From Megachile rotundata (lineage: Eukaryota; Arthropoda; Insecta; Hymenoptera; Megachilidae): a stretch of DNA of 64,000 bases. The position numbers and the translations under genes are program-made. How positions within the stretch are numbered: the first letter of the stretch is position 1; every line of letters starts with the position of its first letter. The stretch spans positions 1-64,000 of the forward strand of contig NW_027473582.1 in the NCBI RefSeq assembly GCF_050947335.1, read 5' to 3'. Under the pieces are notes generated by a model. It saw only the letters and a program-made list of their open reading frames with translations, searched no databases and had not been told where the DNA came from. This document shows, one piece after another, positions 26,281-41,194 of the stretch.

Positions 26281-28640
26281 TCGATAGAACGACAATTACT
26301 ATACTTATTACACTCATTACTATTAATCTAATTAATATTATTAACCATACTGTGCAGATATGATCGATAGAACGACAATTACTATACTTATTACACTTAT
26401 TATTATCAAGCTAACTCATATTATTAGCCATATTATGCTTATATGATCGATAGAACGACAATTACTATACTTATTACTCTTATTATTATCAATACAAATC
26501 ATATTATTCGCCATATTATTCTTATATGATCGATAGAACGACAATTACTATACTTATTACACTCATTACTATTAATCTAACTCATATTATTAACCATATT
26601 GTGCAGATATGATCGATAGAACGACAATTACTATACTTATTACTCTTATTATTATCAAGCTAACTCATATTATTAGCCATATTATGCTTATATGATCGAT
26701 AGAACGACAATTACTATACTTATTACTCTTATTATTATCAATCCAAATCATATTATTCGCCATAGTATGCTTACATGGTCGATAGAACGGCATATACTAT
26801 ACATATTACTCTTATTATTATCAATCTAAATCATATTATTTGCCATATTATGCTTATATGATCGATAGAACGACAATTACTATACTTATTACACTTATTA
26901 TTATCAAGCTAACTCATATTATTAGCCATATTATGCTTATATGATCGATAGAACGGCAATTAATATACTTATTACTCTTATCATTATCAATCTAACTCAT
27001 ATTATTGGCCATATTATGCTTCCATGGTCGATAGAACTCCAATTACTATACTTATTATTCTTATTATTATTAATCTAACTCATATTATTAACCATATTGT
27101 GCAGATATGATCGATAGAACGACAATTACTATACTTATTACTCTTATTATTATCAAGCTAACTCATATTATTAGCCATATTATGCTTATATGATCGATAG
27201 AACGACAATTACTATACTTATTACTCTTATTATTATCAATCCAAATCATATTATTCGCCATAGTATGCTTATATGGTCGATAGAACGGCATATACTATAC
27301 ATATTACTCTTATTATTATCAATCTAAATCATATTATTTGCCATATTATGCTTATATGATCGATAGAACGACAATTACTATACTTATTACTCTTATTATT
27401 ATAAATCTAATTCATATTATTAGCCATATTATGCTTATATGATCGATAGACGACAATTACTATACTTATTACTCTTATTATTATTAATCTAACTCATATT
27501 ATTAACCATATTGTGCAGATATGATCGATAGAACGACAATTACTATACTTATTACTCTTATCATTATCAATCTAACTCATATTATTGGCCATATTATGCT
27601 TCCATGGTCGATAGAACGACAATTACTATACTTATTATTCTTATTATTATTAATCTATCTCATATTGTTAACCATATTATGCAGACATGATCGATGGAAC
27701 GACAATTACTATACTTATTACTCTTATTATTATCAATCTAAATCATATTATTCGCCATATTATGCTTATATGATCGATAGAACGGCAATGACTATAGTTA
27801 TTAGTCTTATTATTATCAATCTAACTCATATTATTAGCCATATTATGCTTATATGATCGATAGAACGACAATTACTATACTTATTACACTCACTACTATT
27901 AATCTAACTGATATTATTAACCATATTGTGCAGATATGATCGATAGAACGACAATTACTATACTTATTACTCTTATTATTATCAAGCTAACTCATATTAT
28001 TAGCCATATTATGCTTATATGATCGATAGAACGACAATTACTATACTTAGTACTCTTATTATTATGAATCTAAATCATATTATTCGCCATATTATGCTTA
28101 TATGATCGATAGAACGGCAATTACTATAGTTATTACTCTTATTATTATGAATCTAACTCATATTATTAGCCATATTATGCTTATATGATCGATAGAATGA
28201 CAATTACTATACTTATTACACTCATTACTATTAATCTAACTCATATTATTAACCATATTGTGCAGATATGATCGATGGAACGACAATTACTATACTTATT
28301 ACTCTTATTATTATCAAGCTAACTCATATTATTAGCCATATTATGCTTATATGATCGATAGAACGACAATTACTATACTTATTACTCTTATTACTATCAA
28401 TCCAAATCATATTATTCGCCATATTATGCTTATATGGTCGATAGAACGGCATATACTATACATATTACTCTTATTATTATCAATCTAAATCATATTATTT
28501 GCCATATTATGCTTATATGATCGATAGAACGACAATTACTATACTTATTACTCTTATTATTATAAATCTAATTCATATTATTAGCCATATTATGCTTATA
28601 TGATCGATAGACGACAATTACTATACTTATTACTCTTATT
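26281..28640 (+). repeat. Duplicated segment, copy 1 (4,060-bp offset)
   Basis: Matches 30,341-32,700. Aligned landmarks are AATTAATATTATTAACC at 26,330 and 30,390 and the TCATTATC monomer at 27,523 and 31,583, both 4,060 apart. The constant offset hides compensating monomer changes. Copy 1 has one chimeric monomer at 26,943 (TTAATATA head, TCATTATC tail) where copy 2 has two, and keeps the ATAAATCTAATTC monomer that copy 2 lacks near 31,494. At its end copy 1 fuses two monomers (28,602-28,683). Confidence 0.8.
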
Positions 28641-29518
28641 ATTATCAATTCAAATCATATTATTCGCCATATTATTCTTATATGATCGATAGATCGACAA
28701 TTACTATACTTATTACTCTTATTATTATCAAGCTAACTCATATTATTAGCCATATTATGCTTATATGATCGATAGAACGACAATTACTATACTTATTACT
28801 CTTATTATTATCAATCCAAATCATATTATTCGCCATAGTATGCTTACATGGTCGATAGAACGGCATATACTATACATATTACTCTTATTATTATCAATCT
28901 AAATCATATTATTTGCCATATTATGCTTATATGATCGATAGAACGACAATTACTATACTTATTACTCTTATTATTATCAATCTAATTCATATTATTAGCC
29001 ATATTATGCTTATATGATCGATAGACGACAATTACTATACTTGTTACTCTTATTATTATTAATCTAACTCATATTATTAACCATATGATGCTTATATGAT
29101 CGATAGAACGACAATTACTATACTTAGTACTCTTATTATTATCAATCTAAATCATATTATTCGCCATATTATGCTTATATGATCGATAGAACGGCAATTA
29201 CTATAGTTATTACTCTTATTATTATGAATCTAACTCATATTATTAGCCACATTATGCTTATATGATCGATAGAATGACAATTACTATACTTATTACACTC
29301 ATTACTATTAATCTAACTCATATTATTAACCATATTGTGCAGATATGATCGATGGAACGACAATTACTATACTTATTACTCTTATTATTATCAAGCTAAC
29401 TCATATTATTCGCCATATTATGCTTATATGATCGATAGAACAATTACTGTACTTATTACACTCATTACTACTAATCTAACTCATATTATTAACCATATTG
29501 TGCAGATATGATCGACAG
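28636..29518 (+). repeat. Duplicated segment, copy 1 (5,139-bp offset)
   Basis: Matches 33,775-34,657. The two share uncommon landmarks in order: ATAGTATGCTTACATGG, ACTTGTTACTC (29,041), AACCATATGATGC, GCCACATTATGC, GATCGATGG, the 80-bp monomer (29,430-29,509) and GATCGACAG (29,510). After the last landmark the copies go separate ways: here into the TCAAGC monomer, there into the 1,490-bp unit. Confidence 0.8.
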
Positions 29519-30340
29519 AACGACAATTACTATACTTATTACTCTTATTATTATCAAGCTAACTCATATTATTAGCCATATTATGCTTATATGATCGATA
29601 GAACGACAATTACTATACTTAGTACTCTTATTATTATGAATCTAAATCATATTATTCGCCATATTATGCTTATATGATCGATAGAACGGCAATTACTATA
29701 GTTATTACTCTTATTATTATGAATCTAACTCATATTATTAGCCATATTATGCTTATATGATCGATAGAATGACAATTACTATACTTATTACACTCATTAC
29801 TATTAATCTAACTCATATTATTAACCATATTGTGCAGATATGATCGATGGAACGACAATTACTATACTTATTACTCTTATTATTATCAAGCTAACTCATA
29901 TTATTAGCCATATTAAGCTTATATGATCGATAGAACGACAATTACTATACTTATTACTCTTATTACTATCAATCCAAATCATATTATTCGCCATATTATG
30001 CTTATATGGTCGATAGAACGGCATATACTATACATATTACTCTTATTATTATCAATCTAAATCATATTATTTGCCATATTATGCTTATATGATCGATAGA
30101 ACGACAATTACTATACTTATTACTCTTATTATTATAAATCTAATTCATATTATTAGCCATATTATGCTTATATGATCGATAGACGACAATTACTATACTT
30201 ATTACTCTTATTATTATTAATCTAACTCATATTATTAACCATATTGTGCAGATATGATCGATAGAACGACAATTACTATACTTATTACTCTTATTATTAT
30301 CAATTCAAATCATATTATTCGCCATATTATTCTTATATGA

Positions 30341-32700
30341 TCGATAGAACGACAATTACTATACTTATTACACTCATTACTATTAATCTAATTAATATTA
30401 TTAACCATACTGTGCAGATATGATCGATAGAACGACAATTACTATACTTATTACACTTATTATTATCAAGCTAACTCATATTATTAGCCATATTATGCTT
30501 ATATGATCGATAGAACGACAATTACTATACTTATTACTCTTATTATTATCAATACAAATCATATTATTCGCCATATTATTCTTATATGATCGATAGAACG
30601 ACAATTACTATACTTATTACACTCATTACTATTAATCTAACTCATATTATTAACCATATTGTGCAGATATGATCGATAGAACGACAATTACTATACTTAT
30701 TACTCTTATTATTATCAAGCTAACTCATATTATTAGCCATATTATGCTTATATGATCGATAGAACGACAATTACTATACTTATTACTCTTATTATTATCA
30801 ATCCAAATCATATTATTCGCCATAGTATGCTTACATGGTCGATAGAACGGCATATACTATACATATTACTCTTATTATTATCAATCTAAATCATATTATT
30901 TGCCATATTATGCTTATATGATCGATAGAACGACAATTACTATACTTATTACACTTATTATTATCAAGCTAACTCATATTATTAGCCATATTATGCTTAT
31001 ATGATCGATAGAACGGCAATTAATATACTTATTACACTTATTATTATCAATCTAAATCATATTATTCGCCATATTATGCTTATGTGATCGATAGAACGGC
31101 AATTACTATACTTATTACTCTTATTATTATCAATCTAACTCATATTATTAGCCATATTATGCTTCCATGGTCGATAGAACTCCAATTACTATACTTATTA
31201 TTCTTATTATTATTAATCTAACTCATATTATTAACCATATTGTGCAGATATGATCGATAGAACGACAATTACTATACTTATTACTCTTATTATTATCAAG
31301 CTAACTCATATTATTAGCCATATTATGCTTATATGATCGATAGAACGACAATTACTATACTTATTACTCTTATTATTATCAATCCAAATCATATTATTCG
31401 CCATAGTATGCTTATATGGTCGATAGAACGGCATATACTATACATATTACTCTTATTATTATCAATCTAAATCATATTATTTGCCATATTATGCTTATAT
31501 GATCGATAGACGACAATTACTATACTTATTACTCTTATTATTATTAATCTAACTCATATTATTAACCATATTGTGCAGATATGATCGATAGAACGACAAT
31601 TACTATACTTATTACTCTTATCATTATCAATCTAACTCATATTATTGGCCATATTATGCTTCCATGGTCGATAGAACGACAATTACTATACTTATTATTC
31701 TTATTATTATTAATCTATCTCATATTGTTAACCATATTATGCAGACATGATCGATGGAACGACAATTACTATACTTATTACTCTTATTATTATCAATCTA
31801 AATCATATTATTCGCCATATTATGCTTATATGATCGATAGAACGGCAATGACTATACTTATTAGTCTTATTATTATCAATCTAACTCATATTATTAGCCA
31901 TATTATGCTTATATGATCGATAGAACGACAATTACTATACTTATTACACTCACTACTATTAATCTAACTGATATTATTAACCATATTGTGCAGATATGAT
32001 CGATAGAACGACAATTACTATACTTATTACTCTTATTATTATCAAGCTAACTCATATTATTAGCCATATTATGCTTATATGATCGATAGAACGACAATTA
32101 CTATACTTAGTACTCTTATTATTATGAATCTAAATCATATTATTCGCCATATTATGCTTATATGATCGATAGAACGGCAATTACTATAGTTATTACTCTT
32201 ATTATTATGAATCTAACTCATATTATTAGCCATATTATGCTTATATGATCGATAGAATGACAATTACTATACTTATTACACTCATTACTATTAATCTAAC
32301 TCATATTATTAACCATATTGTGCAGATATGATCGATGGAACGACAATTACTATACTTATTACTCTTACTATTATCAAGCTAACTCATATTATTAGCCATA
32401 TTATGCTTATATGATCGATAGAACGACAATTACTATACTTATTACTCTTATTACTATCAATCCAAATCATATTATTCGCCATATTATGCTTATATGGTCG
32501 ATAGAACGGCATATACTATACATATTACTCTTATTATTATCAATCTAAATCATATTATTTGCCATATTATGCTTATATGATCGATAGAACGACAATTACT
32601 ATACTTATTACTCTTATTATTATAAATCTAATTCATATTATTAGCCATATTATGCTTATATGATCGATAGACGACAATTACTATACTTATTACTCTTATT
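30341..32700 (+). repeat. Duplicated segment, copy 2 (4,060-bp offset)
   Basis: Partner of 26,281-28,640. Small differences include TTACTATTATCAAGC near 32,367 and CTATACTTATTAGTC near 31,854 against CTATAGTTATTAGTC in copy 1. A further related stretch starts at 33,127 (same AATTAATATT landmark, 2,737 bp on) and another near 39,424. The right palindrome arm, as visible in this window, ends inside this copy at about 30,719. Confidence 0.78.
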
Positions 32701-33774
32701 ATTATTAATCTAACTCATATTATTAACCATATTGTGCAGATATGATCGATAGAACGACAATTACTATACTTATTACTCTTATTATTATCAATTCAAATCA
32801 TATTATTCGCCATATTATTCTTATATGATCGATAGAACGACAATTACTATACTTATTATTCTTATTATTATTAATCTAACTCATATTATTAACCATATTA
32901 TGCAGATATGATCGATAGAACGACAATTACTATACTTATTACTCTTATTATTATCAATCTAACTCATATTATTCGCCATATTATTCTTATATGATCGATA
33001 GAACGACAATTACTATACTTATTACTCTTATTATTATCAATACAAATCATATTATTCGCCATATTATTCTTATATGATCGATAGAACGACAATTACTATA
33101 CTTATTACACTCATTACTATTAATCTAATTAATATTATTAACCATACTGTGCAGATATGATCGATAGAACGACAATTACTATACTTATTACACTTATTAT
33201 TATCAAGCTAACTCATATTATTAGCCATATTATGCTTATATGATCGATAGAACGACAATTACTATACTTATTACTCTTATTATTATCAATACAAATCATA
33301 TTATTCGCCATATTATTCTTATATGATCGATAGAACGACAATTACTATACTTATTACACTCATTACTATTAATCTAACTCATATTATTAACCATATTGTG
33401 CAGATATGATCGATAGAACGACAATTACTATACTTATTACTCTTATTATTATCAAGCTAACTCATATTATTAGCCATATTATGCTTATATGATCGATAGA
33501 ACGACAATTACTATACTTATTACTCTTATTATTATCAATCCAAATCATATTATTCGCCATAGTATGCTTACATGGTCGATAGAACGGCATATACTATACA
33601 TATTACTCTTATTATTATCAATCTAAATCATATTATTTGCCATATTATGCTTATATGATCGATAGAACGACAATTACTATACTTATTACACTTATTATTA
33701 TCAAGCTAACTCATATTATTAGCCATATTATGCTTATATGATCGATAGAACGACAATTACTATACTTATTACTC

Positions 33775-34657
33775 TTATTATTATCAATTCAAATCATATT
33801 ATTCGCCATATTATTCTTATATGATCGATAGAACGACAATTACTATACTTATTACTCTTATTATTATCAAGCTAACTCATATTATTAGCCATATTATGCT
33901 TATATGATCGATAGAACGACAATTACTATACTTATTACTCTTATTATTATCAATCCAAATCATATTATTCGCCATAGTATGCTTACATGGTCGATAGAAC
34001 GGCATATACTATACATATTACTCTTATTATTATCAATCTAAATCATATTATTTGCCATATTATGCTTATATGATCGATAGAACGACAATTACTATACTTA
34101 TTACTCTTATTATTATCAATCTAATTCATATTATTAGCCATATTATGCTTATATGATCGATAGACGACAATTACTATACTTGTTACTCTTATTATTATTA
34201 ATCTAACTCATATTATTAACCATATGATGCTTATATGATCGATAGAACGACAATTACTATACTTAGTACTCTTATTATTATCAATCTAAATCATATTATT
34301 CGCCATATTATGCTTATATGATCGATAGAACGGCAATTACTATAGTTATTACTCTTATTATTATGAATCTAACTCATATTATTAGCCACATTATGCTTAT
34401 ATGATCGATAGAATGACAATTACTATACTTATTACACTCATTACTATTAATCTAACTCATATTATTAACCATATTGTGCAGATATGATCGATGGAACGAC
34501 AATTACTATACTTATTACTCTTATTATTATCAAGCTAACTCATATTATTCGCCATATTATGCTTATATGATCGATAGAACAATTACTGTACTTATTACAC
34601 TCATTACTACTAATCTAACTCATATTATTAACCATATTGTGCAGATATGATCGACAG
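33775..34657 (+). repeat. Duplicated segment, copy 2 (5,139-bp offset)
   Basis: Partner of 28,636-29,518, with ACTTGTTACTC at 34,180 and GATCGACAG at 34,649. The rare AACCATATGATGC monomer in it recurs near 40,105, 50,880, 53,200, 55,268, 57,590, 59,658 and 62,968, showing how widely this module has spread in the right part of the array. Confidence 0.78.
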
Positions 34658-36138
34658 AACGACAATTACTATACTTATTACTCTTATCATTATCAATCTA
34701 ACTCATATTATTGGCCATATTATGCTTCCATGGTCGATAGAACGACAATTACTATAATTATTATTCTTATTATTATTAATCTATCTCATATTGTTAACCA
34801 TATTATGCAGACATGATCGATGGAACGACAATTACTATACTTATTACTCTTATTATTATCAATCTAACTCATATTATTAGCCATATTATGCTTCCATGAT
34901 CGATAGAACGACAATTACTATACTTATTACTGTTATTATTATCAATCTAACTCATATTATTAGACATATTATGCTTATATGATCGAGAGAACGACAATTA
35001 CTATACTTATTACACTCATTACTATTAATCTAACTCATATTATTAACCATATTGTGCAGATATGATCGATAGACCGACAATTACTATACTTATTACTCTT
35101 ATTATTATCAATCTAACTCATATTATTAGCCACATTATGCATATATGATCGATAGAACGGCAATTACTATACTTATTACTCTTATTGTTATCAATCTAAC
35201 TCATATTATTAGCGATATTATGCTTATATGATCGATAGAACGACAATTACTATACTTCTTACTCTTATTATTATCAATCTAAATCATATTATTCGCCATA
35301 TTATGCTTATATGATCGCTAGAACGGCAATTACTATAGTTATTACTCTTATTATTATCAATCTAACTCATATTATTAGCCATATTATGCTTATATGATCG
35401 ATAGAACGACAATTACTGTACTTATTACACTCATTACTATTAATCTAACTGATATTATTAACCATATTGTGCAGATATGATCGATAGAACGACAATTAGT
35501 ATACTTATTACTCTTATTATTATCAATCTAACTCATATTATTAGCCATATTATGCTTCCATGGTCGATAGAACTCCAATTACTATACTTATTATTCTTAT
35601 TATTATCAAGCTAACTCATATTATTAGCCATATTATGCTTATATGATCGATAGAACGACAATTACTATACTTATTACTCTTATTACTATCAATCCAAATC
35701 ATATTATTCGCCATATTATGCTTATATGGTCGATAGAACGGCATATACTATACGTATTAATCTTATTATTATCAATCTAAATCATATTATTTGCCATATT
35801 ATGCTTATATGATCGATAGAACGACAATTACTATACTTATTACTCTTATTATTATAAATCTAATTCATATTATTAGCCATATTATGCTTATATGATCGAT
35901 AGACGACAATTACTATACTTATTACTCTTATTATTATTAATCCAACTCATATTATTAACCATATTGTGCAGATATGATCGATAGAACGACAATTACTATA
36001 CTTATTACTCTTATTATTATCAAGCTAACTCATATTATTCGCCATATTATGCTTATATGATCGATAGAACAATTACTGTACTTATTACACTCATTACTAC
36101 TAATCTAACTCATATTATTAACCATATTGTGCAGATAT
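34649..36138 (+). repeat. 1,490-bp higher-order repeat, dispersed copy
   Basis: The same 18-monomer order and the same 1,490-bp length, 16.8 kb from copy 1. It contains CTGTTATT, GATCGAGAG, GATAGACCGAC, CTTATTGTTATC, ACTTCTTACTC and GATCGCTAG in order and ends with the 80-bp monomer 36,059-36,138. It begins with GATCGACAG, a variant also found at 29,510. Next comes another TCATTATC monomer (36,139), then a chimera at 36,222 that leaves the unit. Confidence 0.85.
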
Positions 36139-36968
36139 GATCGATAGAACGACAATTACTATACTTATTACTCTTATCATTATCAATCTAACTCATATTA
36201 TTGGCCATATTATGCTTCCATGGTCGATAGAACGACAATTACTATACTTATTACTCTTATTATTATCAATCTAAATCATATTATTCGCCATATTATGCTT
36301 ATGTGATCGATAGAACGGCAATTATTATACTTATTACTCTTATTATTATCAATCTAATTCATATTATTAGCCATATTATGCATATATGATCGATAGAACG
36401 GCAATTACTATACTTATTACTCTTATTGTTATCAATCTAACTCATATCATTAGCGATATTATGCTTATATGAGCGATAGAACGACAATTACTATACTTAT
36501 TACTCTTATTATTATCAATCTAAATCATATTATTCGCCATATTATGCTTATATGATCGATAGAACGGCAATGACTATAGTTATTACTCTTATTATTATCA
36601 ATCTAACTCATATTATTAGCCATATTATGCTTATATGATCGATAGAACGACAATTACTATACTTATTACACTCACTACTATTAATCTAACTGATATTATT
36701 AACCATATTGTGCAGATATGATCGATAGAACGACAATTAGTATACTTATTACTCTTATTATTATCAATCTAACTCATATTATTAGCCATATTATGCTTCC
36801 ATGGTCGATAGAACTCCAATTACTATACTTATTATTCTTATTATTATTAATCTAACTCATATTATTAACCATATTGTGCAGATATGATCGATAGAACGAC
36901 AATTACTATACTTATTGCTCTTACTATTATCAATCTAAATCATATTATTCGCCATATTATGCTTATAT

Positions 36969-38626
36969 GATCGATAGAACGGCAATTACTATAGTTATTA
37001 CTCTTATTATTATCAATCTAACTCATATTATTAGCCATATTATGCTTATATGATCGATAGAACGGCAATTAATATACTTATTACACTTATTATTATCAAT
37101 CTAAATCATATTATTCGCCATATTATGCTTATGTGATCGATAGAACGGCAATTACTATACTTATTACTCTTATTATTATCAATCTAACTCATATTATTAG
37201 CCATATTATGCTTCCATGGTCGATAGAACTCCAATTACTATACTTATTATTCTTATTATTATTAATCTAACTCATATTATTAACCATATTGTGCAGATAT
37301 GATCGATAGAACGACAATTACTATACTTATTACTCTTATTATTATCAAGCTAACTCATATTATTAGCCATATTATGCTTATATGATCGATAGAACGACAA
37401 TTACTTACTTATTACTCTTATTATTATCAATCCAAATCATATTATTCGCCATAGTATGCTTATATGGTCGATAGAACGGCATATACTATACATATTACTC
37501 TTATTATTATCAATCTAAATCATATTATTTGCCATATTATGCTTATATGATCGATAGAACGACAATTACTATACTTATTACTCTTATTATTATAAATCTA
37601 ATTCATATTATTAGCCATATTATGCTTATATGATCGATAGACGACAATTACTATACTTATTACTCTTATTATTATTAATCTAACTCATATTATTAACCAT
37701 ATTGTGCAGATATGATCGATAGAACGACAATTACTATACTTATTACTCTTATCATTATCAATCTAACTCATATTATTGGCCATATTATGCTTCCATGGTC
37801 GATAGAACGACAATTACTATACTTATTATTCTTATTATTATTAATCTATCTCATATTGTTAACCATATTATGCAGACATGATCGATGGAACGACAATTAC
37901 TATACTTATTACTCTTATTATTATCAATCTAAATCATATTATTCGCCATATTATGCTTATATGATCGATAGAACGGCAATGACTATAGTTATTAGTCTTA
38001 TTATTATCAATCTAACTCATATTATTAGCCATATTATGCTTATATGATCGATAGAACGACAATTACTATACTTATTACACTCACTACTATTAATCTAACT
38101 GATATTATTAACCATATTGTGCAGATCTGATCGATAGAACGACAATTAGTATACTTATTACTCTTATTATTATCAATCTAACTCATATTATTAGCCATAT
38201 TATGCTTCCATGGTCGATAGAACTCCAATTACTATACTTATTATTCTTATTATTATTAATCTAACTCACATTATTAACCATATTGTGCAGATATGATCGA
38301 TAGAACGACAATTACTATACTTATTACTCTTATTATTATCAAGCTAACTCATATTATTAGCCATATTATGCTTATATGATCGATAGAACGACAATTACTA
38401 TACTTAGTACTCTTATTATTATCAATCTAAATCATATTATTCGCCATATTATGCTTATATGATCGATAGAACGGCAATTACTATAGTTATTACTCTTATT
38501 ATTATGAATCTAACTCATATTATTAGCCATATTATGCTTATATGATCGATAGAATGACAATTACTATACTTATTACACTCATTACTATTAATCTAACTCA
38601 TATTATTAACCATATTGTGCAGATAT
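36969..38626 (+). repeat. 20-monomer block, copy 3
   Basis: Same order as the copies at 15,504 and 23,874, 1,658 bp. Differences seen: one base lost in AATTACTTACTTATT near 37,404; TCAATCTAAATC instead of TGAATCTAAATC in the AGTACTC monomer near 38,417; and GCAGATCTGATCG near 38,124, which creates AGATCT. It is again preceded by the GCTCTTACTATTATC monomer (near 36,915). Confidence 0.82.
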
Positions 38627-40530
38627 GATCGATGGAACGACAATTACTATACTTATTACTCTTATTATTATCAAGCTAACTCATATTATTAGCCATATTA
38701 TGCTTATATGATCGATAGAACGACAATTACTATACTTATTACTCTTATTACTATCAATCCAAATCATATTATTCGCCATATTATGCTTATATGGTCGATA
38801 GAACGGCATATACTATACATATTACTCTTATTATTATCAATCTAAATCATATTATTCGCCATATTATGCTTATATGGTCGATAGAACGGCATATACTATA
38901 CATATTACTCTTATTATTATCAATCTAAATCATATTATTTGCCATATTATGCTTATATGATCGATAGAACGACAATTACTATACTTATTACTCTTATTAT
39001 TATAAATCTAATTCATATTATTAGCCATATTATGCTTATATGATCGATAGACGACAATTACTATACTTATTACTCTTATTATTATTAATCTAACTCATAT
39101 TATTAACCATATTGTGCAGATATGATCGATAGAACGACAATTACTATACTTATTACTCTTATTATTATCAATTCAAATCATATTATTCGCCATATTATTC
39201 TTATATGATCGATAGAACGACAATTACTATACTTATTATTCTTATTATTATTAATCTAACTCATATTATTAACCATATTATGCAGATATGATCGATAGAA
39301 CGACAATTACTATACTTATTACTCTTATTATTATCAATCTAACTCATATTATTCGCCATATTATTCTTATATGATCGATAGAACGACAATTACTATACTT
39401 ATTACACTCATTACTATTAATCTAATTAATATTATTAACCATACTGTGCAGATATGATCGATAGAACGACAATTACTATACTTATTACACTTATTATTAT
39501 CAAGCTAGCTCATATTATTAGCCATATTATGCTTATATGATCGATAGAACGACAATTACTATACTTATTACTCTTATTATTATCAATTCAAATCATATTA
39601 TTCGCCATATTATTCTTATATGATCGATAGAACGACAATTACTATACTTATTACACTCATTACTATTAATCTAACTCATATTATTAACCATATTGTGCGG
39701 ATATGATCGATAGAACGACAATTACTATACTTATTACTCTTATTATTATCAAGCTAACTCATATTATTAGCCATATTATGCATATATGATCGATAGAACG
39801 ACAATTACTATACTTATTACTCTTATTATTATCAATCCAAATCATATTATTCGCCATAGTATGCTTACATGGTCGATAGAACGGCATATACTATACATAT
39901 TACTCTTATTATTATCAATCTAAATCATATTATTTGCCATATTATGCTTATATGATCGATAGAACGACAATTACTATACTTATTACTCTTATTATTATCA
40001 ATCTAATTCATATTATTAGCCATATTATGCTTATATGATCGATAGACGACAATTACTATACTTGTTACTCTTATTATTATTAATCTAACTCATATTATTA
40101 ACCATATGATGCTTATATGATCGATAGAACGACAATTACTATACTTAGTACTCTTATTATTATCAATCTAAATCATATTATTCGCCATATTATGCTTATA
40201 TGATCGATAGAACGGCAATTACTATAGTTATTACTCTTATTATTATGAATCTAACTCATATTATTAGCCATATTATGCTTATATGATCGATAGAATGACA
40301 ATTACTATAATTATTACACTCATTACTATTAATCTAACTCATATTATTAACCATATTGTGCAGATATGATCGATGGAACGACAATTACTATACTTATTAC
40401 TCTTATTATTATCAAGCTAACTCATATTATTCGCCATATTATGCTTATATGATCGATAGAACAATTACTGTACTTATTACACTCATTACTACTAATCTAA
40501 CTCATATTATTAACCATATTGTGCAGATAT
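38627..40530 (+). repeat. Variable satellite segment
   Basis: Satellite only. It contains a tandem pair of ACGGCATATACTATACATATT-type monomers near 38,792 and 38,875 (one with ATTCGCC, one with ATTTGCC). It also has AATTAATATT near 39,424, ACTTGTTACTC near 40,061 and an 80-bp monomer at 40,451-40,530. The arrangement combines modules also seen at 25.5-26.3 kb, 32.3-33.3 kb and 28.6-29.5 kb. Confidence 0.75.
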
Positions 40531-41028
40531 GATCGATAGAACGACAATTACTATACTTATTACTCTTATCATTATCAATCTAACTCATATTATTGGCCAT
40601 ATTATGCTTCCATGGTCGATAGAACGACAATTACTATACTTATTATTCTTATTATTATTAATCTATCTCATATTGTTAACCATATTATGCAGACATGATC
40701 GATGGAACGACAATTACTATACTTATTACTCTTATTATTATCAATCTAACTCATATTATTAGCCATATTATGCTTCCATGATCGATAGAACGACAATTAC
40801 TATACTTATTACTGTTATTATTATCAATCTAACTCATATTATTAGACATATTATGCTTATATGATCGAGAGAACGACAATTACTATACTTATTACACTCA
40901 TTACTATTAATCTAACTCATATTATTAACCATATTGTGCAGATATGATCGATAGACCGACAATTACTATACTTATTACTCTTATTATTATCAATCTAACT
41001 CATATTATTGGCCATATTATGCTTATAT

Positions 41029-41194
41029 GAGCGATAGAACGACAATTACTATACTTATTACTCTTATTATTATCAATCTAACTCATATTATTGGCCATAT
41101 TATGCTTATATGAGCGATAGAACGACAATTACTATACTTATTACTCTTATTATTATCAATCTAACTCATATTATTAGCCATATTATGCTTATAT
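41029..41194 (+). repeat. Single-monomer tandem duplication
   Basis: Two adjacent monomers both start GAGCGATAG, at 41,029 and 41,112, exactly 83 bp apart, and both follow an ATTATTGGCCATATTATGC tail. The same pair of features recurs singly near 41,776. This is the smallest-scale amplification visible in the window. Confidence 0.75.

Larger units (their letters stand above)
1..30719. repeat. ~30.7-kb near-perfect inverted repeat (palindrome)
   Basis: Reading 15,446 downward and 15,453 upward gives the same succession of variant monomers. Anchor pairs checked by eye, left with right: the CGCTC variant at 7,441-7,445 with GAGCG at 23,376-23,380; boundaries 13,054, 11,547 and 10,047 with 17,823, 19,313 and 20,803; the TTGAATTG variant near 421 with CAATTCAA at 30,301; position 2 with 30,718. 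Private variants also match: GCTTGTATG at 17,324 and 18,814 with CATACAAGC near 13,553 and 12,047, and TAAATGTTATTATTC near 21,102 with its complement near 9,735. Apart from indels I found almost no differences. The left limit is set by the window edge. Confidence 0.93.
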
